Below are positions 43,967 to 53,000 of a stretch of DNA of 64,000 nt, piece by piece. Made by a program: the position numbers and the translations under genes. Location of the stretch: the NCBI GenBank assembly GCA_947385775.1, contig CANDMI010000006.1:1-64000 (forward strand), in the 5' to 3' direction. This DNA is from an uncultured Eubacterium sp. (GTDB lineage Bacteria > Bacillota > Clostridia > Lachnospirales > Lachnospiraceae). Under the pieces are notes generated by a model, which was given only the letters and a program-made list of their open reading frames with translations, did no database searches and was not told where the DNA came from. Position 1 is the stretch's first letter. The number at the start of each line of letters is the position of its first letter.

Positions 43967-45364
43967 TTAGAGGGCTGGAAGCTTTGATTTATCAAGGTTT
44001 CTGGCTTTTCTTTTTCCTGAAAAGCTGATTATGTTTTGGTCACTTTGGTCACTTTTCATTTTGCCGCTTCCTTCTAACGCATTCAAAACCTTGTGATCTG
44101 TTTCCTCGCTATCCTCAATATTATAAATATAGTGTTTTAAAGTTGTTGATTCATCTGCATGTCCCAACATATCTTTAACAATGCTAATGTTAACTCCATT
44201 ATGAAGCAATGTTGACGCATACGTTTTCCTGATTTTGTGCATCGTTTTAACCGGAATGCCAATGTGTTCGCATCCTCTTTTGACTTGTGCGTCTACGGCA
44301 TCCGGTGAAATGCAATGCCCATCTCTCACAAACAGAAAATCTTTGTATTCATAGCCATACTCTTTGTTTATTTTTTCAATTCTTTCAATAATCCTCTTAG
44401 CCTCTGCTGTCAGCGGCAACCACCTGTCACCGTCTTCTGACTTTGTATAATCCACAACTCGGAATCCCAGACTTTTTATATTATTAAGATCGCTTGTATC
44501 AAATTCTTCTACAAGTTGCCTGTGTATATGAATCCTGTTATTGACTATATCTGTTTTGCAGATTGCAAGAATTTCACCTTTCCTTGTCCCCAACTCAAAA
44601 TCAAGCATCACTGCTAACGGCGCTGTATTAGAAGGATTGTTTTCCAGTCTTCTTTTCATTTCATTAATAAACAGTTCCTTTTCACCAGCTTGAAATACCT
44701 CTTTTACACTAGGTTTCTTATTGCTGCTTGCAAATTTCTTTTTATTTACTTTTATCCGGTAAGGATTTTTCTCTATGTATTCAGCATCTACCGCATACTC
44801 TAACGTCTGTTTCAGGATGCCACACATATTATAAAATGCTTTCTTTTTTAGTTCATGAGTTGCTAACACTGAATTGAAAAAGTCATCAATGTTAATTTTT
44901 GTGAGATTCTTCACAGAAATGGCAATAAACTCTTTATTTGGTTTGTAAAATCTATTCCAATCCGACATCATTCGCTTAACTGTCCCACTATTTACTTCAT
45001 TCATTTTATGCTTCATAAATTCATAAAATAAATTTTCTATAGACAGCTTTTTATTTTTCGCCTCTTCTGCCTGTCCTATCTCAATCGACAAATAATAATC
45101 ACAAATCACTTTTTGTAAATCACTTTTATTCTTTCTTTTTATTTTCCGTCGATTATTTGCTTTTGAATCATCAGGCAAATAACTATACCAAACATTTTCT
45201 TTCTCATTAAACCAAATAGAATATTGATGCTTCTTTAATATCTCCTCTCTTTTCTTCATTTTAACTTGTTCTTGCACATATGTTAAATCAATAATACCGC
45301 TTTCTGCTATATATTTCAATAATTCAATATCACTATTTTCCGTAATGTTAATTCCTCCATTCAA
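43967..45364 (-). CDS. int: Tyrosine recombinase/integrase
   Basis: 465 residues. Core-binding SAM-like domain (about 105-205) and catalytic domain with first Arg in LGTRKGEIL (about 258), HKIRKTYASTLLHNG (HxxR, about 375), LGHADESTTLKHYI (His and the nucleophilic Tyr, about 398-408). The N-terminal part, NSDIELLKYIAESGIIDLT and a motif resembling an arm-site-binding domain (YSIWFNEKENVWYSYL), is typical of integrases of Firmicute elements. The frame begins at TTG 45364; GGAGG lies inside the first codons and could instead serve an ATT at codon 7, so the true start is uncertain. It inserts and excises the element at tRNA-Leu(AAG). Confidence 0.92.
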   Translation of the reverse strand: MNGGINITENSDIELLKYIAESGIIDLTYVQEQVKMKKREEILKKHQYSIWFNEKENVWYSYLPDDSKANNRRKIKRKNKSDLQKVICDYYLSIEIGQAEEAKNKKLSIENLFYEFMKHKMNEVNSGTVKRMMSDWNRFYKPNKEFIAISVKNLTKINIDDFFNSVLATHELKKKAFYNMCGILKQTLEYAVDAEYIEKNPYRIKVNKKKFASSNKKPSVKEVFQAGEKELFINEMKRRLENNPSNTAPLAVMLDFELGTRKGEILAICKTDIVNNRIHIHRQLVEEFDTSDLNNIKSLGFRVVDYTKSEDGDRWLPLTAEAKRIIERIEKINKEYGYEYKDFLFVRDGHCISPDAVDAQVKRGCEHIGIPVKTMHKIRKTYASTLLHNGVNISIVKDMLGHADESTTLKHYIYNIEDSEETDHKVLNALEGSGKMKSDQSDQNIISFSGKRKARNLDKSKLPAL

Positions 45365-45477
45365 TTCTTAATCTATTTTATAAGGCATAACCACAAACAG
45401 CGTCTTTTATTTTTTCTGATATCTCAGCCCATTATCCCCTTATATCCACTTTTTAATCTTTTCTATATCTATTGACC

Positions 45478-45498
45478 GGAGGGGCATGAATCCCCTCC
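45478..45498 (-). terminator. Stem-loop after the tape-measure ORF
   Basis: GGAGGGG (45478-45484) and CCCCTCC (45492-45498) pair perfectly around a 7-nt loop, 10 bases after the stop codon. Without a clear T run; may be a terminator or RNA-stabilising hairpin. Confidence 0.5.
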
Positions 45499-45507
45499 AG
45501 CCATTCA

Positions 45508-48500
45508 TCAAAACCTCACATTATACTTCCCAAAACTGCCAGCCCCGCTTAAATGCGTGTTCATGATATGCCCGATCAATTTGCTAAAATCAGGGTCTTT
45601 CTGTGCACAACGCATGATATCTTGGTAGTTCTTCACATTCGGCAGGTTAATGTTTACGTTCCCATAATCAACCTTTACGTTCGTTGCGATGTTGTTCGTC
45701 TTTGGCTCCGGCATCTTCGCAATGTCGTCCAGCTTCGGCGCAATGTCCATCAGCTTTGGCATAACCGCCGTCCATTTCTCCCACATTGTATTCTGCACAG
45801 GGGTCAGCACACGTTCGCCTGGGGTTAGGATGACAGGCAGCTTATCCGGCCCGCCGGAAGCGTTTCTCAGTCCGTAATCCTCCAAGTCTTTCCCATTGGT
45901 GACAACGCCGCCTTTGGACAGCCCGATTCCATGCAACGCGCGCAAAATCTCTGTTTTATACGAGCTCCGTTTCTTATCCGAAGTCAGCTGCTTTTCCGTA
46001 TAATCCAGGCCAAGGAGTTTTGAAAGTTTTGCCATTTCAGCCGTCGTCAACGCTTTTTTATACTTCCCATAAATATATTGATTTAGGTCAGAGCTGTTTT
46101 TCACGCTGTACTTGCCCGTCCCGCTTTCCAGGATCTTTTTGGCGGACTGCCTTATGGCTTCTTTCGCAAGCGCCGCCCCAAGCGGGCCAGCCGCATTGGA
46201 TAGATTGCCGAGGGTTGGATCTTTCGACACGATCTGGCTTATCGCAGCGTTGCCCTCATGATTGGAGCCGTTCTTTTCCGGCGCAATGGCCGTTACATTT
46301 GGAAGCTCTGTGGACGGCGGAGTTGCCGTCTCTTTCGGGTTATAGTATTCATCCTCCTTGCCAGTGCGGTTGGAAGGGTCGCCGTTGTTCAGAGAGGATG
46401 ATATTTTATCATACCCATTCCTTATTTCCATAACGATGTTATTGAGCGTCCTTGTGACATGCCCATTTTCCCCAAGATATGTTTCCATCGGAACCATCCG
46501 CTCAATCGCGTCTATAATGTCGCTTGTGTTAGACGAAATCCTATAGTTATGCTGATCCGCCACGTCCCGTATCGTGTCCTGAACTTCTGAACCAGTCTGC
46601 GCAAATAAATCCAATCCCTCACGCAAAAGCCTGTCCGTATCCTTCTCCAGATCCGTCAGCAGGGCGGAGTATTCATTATACATGTTGTCGAGCATATTTT
46701 GCTGGTCAGAAACATACCTATCATACTCCGTATCCTTCAGCCCTTCCTCCGCTTCCTTTAACTGCGCCTGCAACTTCTGCACACGGGATTCGCTTTCTTT
46801 GGAGCTGTCGCCTTTCAACGCCGCTATCTGTTTCCGCAAAGAATCGATATTGTCCGTCTGCTGTTTCAGGTTTTTGGAATATTCATATAAATCCTTTTCG
46901 GCATTTAAAGCCTCTTTCTTCTTGTCAATCAGGTCTTTGAGCCAGTCCGCCTCCGCCTGGTGTTTCTCCTTCATCAGATTGACAATCTTGGATTCATAGT
47001 CAAAGGTATGCTTGACTTCATCACGGTAAGTAGAGTACATGTCCTGTAGCTTTTCTTTCATTTCGTCTACAGAAGCATACTCCCGTTTAACCCCGTTCGC
47101 GTCAATAAAAGTAAGCTGTCCGCTGTCAATTGCATTCTGCATAGCGTCAACGCTTTTACGCAGGTCGCCTGTCGCTGTCTTACAAACATTCAACTGTGTC
47201 ACATACAGGGACAATGCCGCAAGCCCATCATCCGTAATAATTCCTTCTTTACTGTCTGTAAAGTTGTCCCCAAGCAATGTGATTAGAAGGTCGGCTTCAT
47301 CCGTAATGTCATGGAAGCCCTTTAAAATATCCTCCTGTATCGTGTCGGCAATCCCGTTAATCGCGTCCTGGCATTCTTTTATCTCTGCGGTCAAACCTGC
47401 GCTCTCATTCTGCACGCTTTGCAAAGCGTCTTGGCATTCATACCATTCATCCGAGTGCATTGTGACGTTTGCAAGCTGGTTTGTTAAACTTTCCTCTTCC
47501 TGTTTGTTTAAAGCAAGCAACTGTTGTTTAAACGCTATCTGGCTTTGGTAGAAAGAAGCGTCCACTTTCCGCCCGGAAGCCTCCACTTTTTTCATCTCAT
47601 TGTCAATGTCGGAAATGTCGTTTGATATAAGGGACGCAAGGTTACTGTAATACTTACTTATGTTGTCAAACTCCGTCTTATAGGATTTCCGCATTTCCGC
47701 CTGAAACTCCTCATCAAGACGCATCTGCTCCACCGGATCGTCAAACGCGGCTTGCCTTAAGTTGCTGAAACGGCTGGACAGCTTATTTCGGCGCTGCTCC
47801 TCAAATATATTTTTAGAGGCGGAATCCGTCGCGTTGTCCTGCCTTGCCTGCCAGTAATCCATCCATGCGGAGTCTTCTTCCGCATCGTCCCGGAACCCCT
47901 GTTTTAAATTTTCAGTCAGCTCCTTTTGCATCTCCGCCTGGAGCCTTGTGGCTTCCACGGAATCGTTCCGAACTTCGGCCGCTTTGATCAGGTAGGCGTA
48001 TTCCTCGCGGATTAGGTCTGCGTTCTCCCTTAGATATTTCTTCTTCCCAGCCGCAGTCGTCTCATTTTCCATTAAGGCGTTGTTGCGCCCGATCTTTGCA
48101 GCCGCCATGTCAGAATAATTGGTTAAGTCTTGGACTACAATATCCTGCAAATCTTTCTTCTTTTGCGCTTCCAACTGCGCAGCCAACGCGTGGTCGCCAT
48201 TCGCCTTGGCTATTTTAATCTGCTGGTTATACCAGCCTTTTTTGTGCTTATACACGCGTTTCAGATACTTGCGTTTCTCCGCTGGGTCGGTTTCATTCTC
48301 CGCAAGCGCGTTGTTCTTGTCGATCCATCCCTGAGCTTTGTCAGACCTGTCCTGGTATTTCTCTATCTTGCGGTCGCGCTTTTGCTTTAAGCCTTCCTGC
48401 TTCTGTTTTTGGAAAGCGGCCTTGTTTGACTTTAACGCTTTCCATATTTCTCCGCTTCTGACCGCTTCATTGTTATATTTTTGGCAAGCTTTGTAAACGT

Positions 48501-49842
48501 CGTCTGTGCCAAATATGCCGATTTCCGTAAGCAGCTCAGAAGGGATCTCTTTCCCTGATTTAACGCGGGAGAGGGTTTTGTCCACCGTCTGTTTTGTCAG
48601 CCCCGTGTTTTTGGCGGAAAGCGCTTTCCTTGCGCCAGCTTTTGCAGAGTCAACTTTACGCAATGACTTTTTATACTCTTTGGAGCTTTCCTTATATGCG
48701 CCCTTATACGCAAGAGTTTTTTTCTGCGTGGACTTGATCAGTTTATCCGTCAGTGAATTGAACTTTTTCGTCCCGTCGTTCGCCGTCTGGCTTACTTTGG
48801 CGTACTGGCTGTGCAGGTAAACCGCATCGTTGTATTCACTGCATTTTTCAAAAAGCGCGCCATCGGCGATGGACTTTAAGATGGAATCCGGTATCTGTTT
48901 GCCGGACTTCATATAAGAGTTTAACTTTTTCAGTTCCTCTTTATCCAATCCAGACGACGTTTTCTGTTTCTTTGTGCGGATGGACTTCTTTACGGATTTC
49001 TCCGCTTTCTGCCGCTGTTTCTTCGTCTGGTTGAACTTTTTCTTATTGACAATCGGCGTATCGGCGTTTTCACGCTCCGCTTCATAAAGCCCAGCCTTTT
49101 CCTCAATGGATTCGACAACTTTATCCCGTTTCTGCGCCGGGAGTTCCGCCATTGTCTGGTAGAGGTCGCGTAAAGTCTTTTGCAGCTCCTCAATTTTATC
49201 TTTACACGCCTTGATCTTGTCCCACCATTTCTGATAGGCTTCAATGCCTGCTTTTAAACCTTCATCCGTTATGGTTTCAATGTCAAAGGAGCCTTCCCTC
49301 ACAAGCTTTTTGTATTTCTCCGGGATGGAAGTCCATATCTTTTGATATTTCTGCAACTCCTTGGCGGACATTGCGTCTATTTTGCTTGCTGAATTGGAGG
49401 AAACAGATGGAAGGGCAGTAGTGGAGGAAACGGAAGACGCGCCACTAATGCCTGCGTAACGTTTGCCGCCGACAAAATCCCCCCGGGCTGAAAATTGACG
49501 TTTTGCGGCATAGCCGATTTTACTGTTCGGTTCGTCAATATATGTGTCATTGCCCGCATAAATGCCGACATGATGGATGCTGTTTACATTATCGCCGAAA
49601 AACACTAAATCCCCAGGCTGTAAGTCCTGCCTGTTTGTAATCTTTGTTCCAAGAGCCTGATGAAACTGGTCTTGGGCGACACGCACAAGGTTCACGCCAT
49701 AATTTTTATATAACTGCTGTACAAACCCGGAGCAGTCAGCCCCAGTCGTCAAGCTTGCGCCGCCCCATATATATGGAAGCTTCCCGACATACTGCAAAGC
49801 GTCATTCACTACGCCTACAGAAGTGTCAACCGCGCCGGACAC
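45508..49842 (-). CDS. Tape-measure protein, C-terminal part with NlpC/P60 peptidase domain (downstream of in-frame TAA)
   Basis: This is the in-frame continuation of the ORF that stops at 50017. From the GTG at 49842 it has 1444 residues; the frame is already open from 50016. Near its start is an NlpC/P60 endopeptidase domain: LPYIWGGASLTTGADCSGF (catalytic Cys), GDLVFFGDN and HHVGIYAG (catalytic His), suited to opening peptidoglycan during DNA entry. About 1100 residues of Lys/Glu/Gln-rich coiled coil follow, then a C-terminal GGVVTNGKDLEDYG...PVILTPGERVL segment typical of tape-measure ends. No SD precedes the GTG, so this part is likely made only by read-through or from an intact ancestor. 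Confidence 0.85.
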   Translation of the reverse strand: MSGAVDTSVGVVNDALQYVGKLPYIWGGASLTTGADCSGFVQQLYKNYGVNLVRVAQDQFHQALGTKITNRQDLQPGDLVFFGDNVNSIHHVGIYAGNDTYIDEPNSKIGYAAKRQFSARGDFVGGKRYAGISGASSVSSTTALPSVSSNSASKIDAMSAKELQKYQKIWTSIPEKYKKLVREGSFDIETITDEGLKAGIEAYQKWWDKIKACKDKIEELQKTLRDLYQTMAELPAQKRDKVVESIEEKAGLYEAERENADTPIVNKKKFNQTKKQRQKAEKSVKKSIRTKKQKTSSGLDKEELKKLNSYMKSGKQIPDSILKSIADGALFEKCSEYNDAVYLHSQYAKVSQTANDGTKKFNSLTDKLIKSTQKKTLAYKGAYKESSKEYKKSLRKVDSAKAGARKALSAKNTGLTKQTVDKTLSRVKSGKEIPSELLTEIGIFGTDDVYKACQKYNNEAVRSGEIWKALKSNKAAFQKQKQEGLKQKRDRKIEKYQDRSDKAQGWIDKNNALAENETDPAEKRKYLKRVYKHKKGWYNQQIKIAKANGDHALAAQLEAQKKKDLQDIVVQDLTNYSDMAAAKIGRNNALMENETTAAGKKKYLRENADLIREEYAYLIKAAEVRNDSVEATRLQAEMQKELTENLKQGFRDDAEEDSAWMDYWQARQDNATDSASKNIFEEQRRNKLSSRFSNLRQAAFDDPVEQMRLDEEFQAEMRKSYKTEFDNISKYYSNLASLISNDISDIDNEMKKVEASGRKVDASFYQSQIAFKQQLLALNKQEEESLTNQLANVTMHSDEWYECQDALQSVQNESAGLTAEIKECQDAINGIADTIQEDILKGFHDITDEADLLITLLGDNFTDSKEGIITDDGLAALSLYVTQLNVCKTATGDLRKSVDAMQNAIDSGQLTFIDANGVKREYASVDEMKEKLQDMYSTYRDEVKHTFDYESKIVNLMKEKHQAEADWLKDLIDKKKEALNAEKDLYEYSKNLKQQTDNIDSLRKQIAALKGDSSKESESRVQKLQAQLKEAEEGLKDTEYDRYVSDQQNMLDNMYNEYSALLTDLEKDTDRLLREGLDLFAQTGSEVQDTIRDVADQHNYRISSNTSDIIDAIERMVPMETYLGENGHVTRTLNNIVMEIRNGYDKISSSLNNGDPSNRTGKEDEYYNPKETATPPSTELPNVTAIAPEKNGSNHEGNAAISQIVSKDPTLGNLSNAAGPLGAALAKEAIRQSAKKILESGTGKYSVKNSSDLNQYIYGKYKKALTTAEMAKLSKLLGLDYTEKQLTSDKKRSSYKTEILRALHGIGLSKGGVVTNGKDLEDYGLRNASGGPDKLPVILTPGERVLTPVQNTMWEKWTAVMPKLMDIAPKLDDIAKMPEPKTNNIATNVKVDYGNVNINLPNVKNYQDIMRCAQKDPDFSKLIGHIMNTHLSGAGSFGKYNVRF

Positions 49843-50016
49843 AGTATGGGACGCAATCGTGGATGCCGTGTTTGCAGCCGCATTTGCGTTTGCGATGGCT
49901 TCATTTAATTCTGACTGCGCTTTAGCAATTTCTTTTGCTTTTTCCAGAGACGCTTTTTCAGCCGCTTTCCCGGATGCGGTGTCGGCATAGGCGGAATATT
50001 TCTTGATTGCCTTGTA

Positions 50017-53000
50017 TTACGCTTCAATGGCTTTCGTTGTTTCCTCAATGGCTTTTTGCGTCTGCTTCTTCTTCGCGCCAAAAGTGAGCAGTCCATCAAT
50101 TTCATCCTTTGCCTTGGACGCTGAATCAACCAGGTTATTTAAATTTGTGTCAAGCCAGTCGATCTCTTCACCTGTGGTTTCTAACGCTTTGTTGAGGTTT
50201 TCCTGGGCTTTTTCAATATCTTCCTGCGCTTTCTTTGCGTCTTCCTGGGCCTTCTTAGCTTCATCCGCTAATTTTTTCTGGGTGTCGCGCGTTGTTTCGC
50301 CGCCGGAATAGTCTGGTATGACTAGCTGGTCGAACTGTGACTTTGCATTGTCGAAAACTTTATCCATTATATCTTGGATTGTGTTTTCAGAGTTTTTCTT
50401 TTTCTTATTTTTCTCTGAATATTTTTCATACATCCAAGTGTTTTTAAACGCAGGATTGTTTTTGGCGGCATTATTGATAAACTTCCCAACGGCGTTGCTT
50501 AATGAACTTCCTAAATAATTCGTGTAGTCAAATGCATTTAGATCCGCCATTGCAGCCTTAAGGTCGCGGATTTGTTCAGCGCTCGCGCCAGCGTATGAGG
50601 CAAGTTTTAACAAGTTGTCACAGTCAGTCTTTGTTTTTAACTCTTCCTTATTGACGTTCCATTTTTCAATGGCAAGCTTGACAAGATATAGCCGCACATC
50701 TTCGCTGGCAATTCCTTCTTTAATCAACGCATTGATTTCATCATATGTGGCGTTTGTAAGGTCATCGCACCCCTGTGCCGTTGCGTACTTCTGCGCCTCC
50801 AGCATTCTTTCATTTTCAGCAAGGGCATATTCCACAACGGCGGTGGCATTTGCAACACCTTGTTGTTCCAGCATAGCGATGGCAGAATCCTTGGTTTCTT
50901 CCGTCACTTCCGTTAAAGCTTTTGATCCATAAATGTATGCGGAAGCAAGGTCATTGAACGCGCTCTGGCAGGCGTTTATGTCGTCCGGCGAAGATGTGAC
51001 CGTATCGATGAATTTATTGTACTCATCTGTGTATGCGCCAAACTCTTTTTTGAAATCTGCGCTGAAAACAGAGGAGAAGTCAAAATCTTCTTTGTCCAGG
51101 ATGTCGGCGTATACTTTATCTAACTGGTCTAATCCTTCTGAAAGGCTCTGCACGTCGGCAAGGGCGTTCCCAGAAAACTTAACGCTGGCAAAGTTTTGGG
51201 CTTCCCGGTTGCCTTCTTCTAAACTTTTTATTAGGGCTTCTATTTGCTTACGTGTAGCTTCTGAAATATTATCGCCGTTAAGAATCTCTTTCAAATCCGC
51301 GACAATGGAATTGGTTATCTTATCCATGCGCTTCTGGACTTTTTCAGCGGCTTCCTCAGCAGAATCAGCTACAATGCCAAATTCTGTCAGGAGAGAAGTC
51401 TTATCAGTGGAAGAGAAGTCGCCGGAACGGAATTTTTCAAGGTAGGATTCGAGGGAGGAGAACTTCTTTTGGTAATCGTCAACGTTAGCATCGGAAATTA
51501 TATTTTTGAATGAAAATGAGTCTTTGCCATTTTCAGCTTGCGCTTTTTTTACCCCATTTAAGGCATTTTCGTAATCCTGCGTCGTTAATGACGCTTCGCC
51601 AATCTTTTTCTTCTGATCTTCTATTGCATTGATGAATTCATCGGACTGTGCAAACTCTAATTCTTTTTTAGTTAAAGAATCCACCCAATTAGCGGCATCC
51701 TGGTTTTTTGCCCCGCCATTAACGCTTGAAAGTTTATGTTTTAAGGCAAGGACGGGTTCTTCATCTGCTACAACGTCATAACCTAGACGGATTTTTAGGT
51801 CAACAGGGTCTTCTTCGAGTATTCCAGCCAGGATATTGATATATTTATCCACTTGCGATTGGATCTCACCAACCGGCATGTCATCGGTGTCCAATTTAAA
51901 AAGGCTGACCATTGCGTCTTTTGCGTCTGGGTTTGACAAAATAGTCTGTATGATCCCATCCACATACTTACCGACATCAGTTTTTGAATGGAAACCTGAC
52001 GCAATGCCAGCATCCAGATTATTAACCATTAAAGACGCTGCATTTTTAGATTCTTCATTGAGTTTTTCATAATCCTCATTTGTCATCAGGTATGCATTTG
52101 CAAGGGCTTCAACGTCTGACAGCGCAGATTCTATTTCTGCGTTATATGTTTGAACCAATGCCTTCGCTTGTTTTTTGGCTTGCGCAAATTCTTTGTCTGT
52201 GGTGTTTTCGTCAATGCCCAACGCCCCATAGATATAGCTTCCATATCCAATGTCTTTTTCAATTTCAGACAAAGATTCAATTTCTTCATGCGAACCGGAA
52301 CCGACAATTTTTTCAATTTCACGGTATCTCTCGGCGGACATATTTTGCACCGCCTTTAATTGCTCCACCGCCTCGGTTATAGATATGCCTTGTCCAACGT
52401 CCTGCGTGCCTAAATCAAACAGTTTAGCCCAAAACCCAGTGTCATGTGTGTCTTCCCATTGTTTAATTATGTCGTTTCCATCAGAATCCTTTCCTGATGA
52501 GATCAGCATGTTGTACGCTTCTTGTTGCGCTTCCTTGTAAGCATCCCTTAATTGTTCCACATCGCCCTTCAAGGATAAAATAGCGATTCCTTCATCCGTG
52601 TAGCCTTGCACAAGGGTTGGGAACATATCGGCGATCTGGTTTACAATATCGTTATATTCCGAATATTCATCAGCGGTTAAAGAGACATTTTGTCCAAGGT
52701 TATTTACGCCTTTAGATAAATCCTCATATTTGTCTGCCAGCCCCTCAACCGTTTCAGCGTTACTGTTTGCCTTGTCAAGCGCAGAATGGTAATTGGACAT
52801 TAATTCATTTACACGTTCCTTACAATGTTCAGCGGAGTGGGCAAGCTCGTCAATTCCTTTAACAGCTAATTCAATTCCTTTTGAGATGGCCCACATAGCA
52901 ATCATATTGCCAGCTATGCCAAGGGCTTTTGTTGCTTTAGTTGCAGTTTTAGAAGCGTCAGCCGTCGCTTTTAAACCTTCCTGCACCTGTTTCTGCCCCG

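Noticed and set aside
50017-50019. TAA reassigned to an amino acid throughout the element
   Set aside because: Polymerase and integrase genes end properly at TAA, so general recoding of TAA is not supported.
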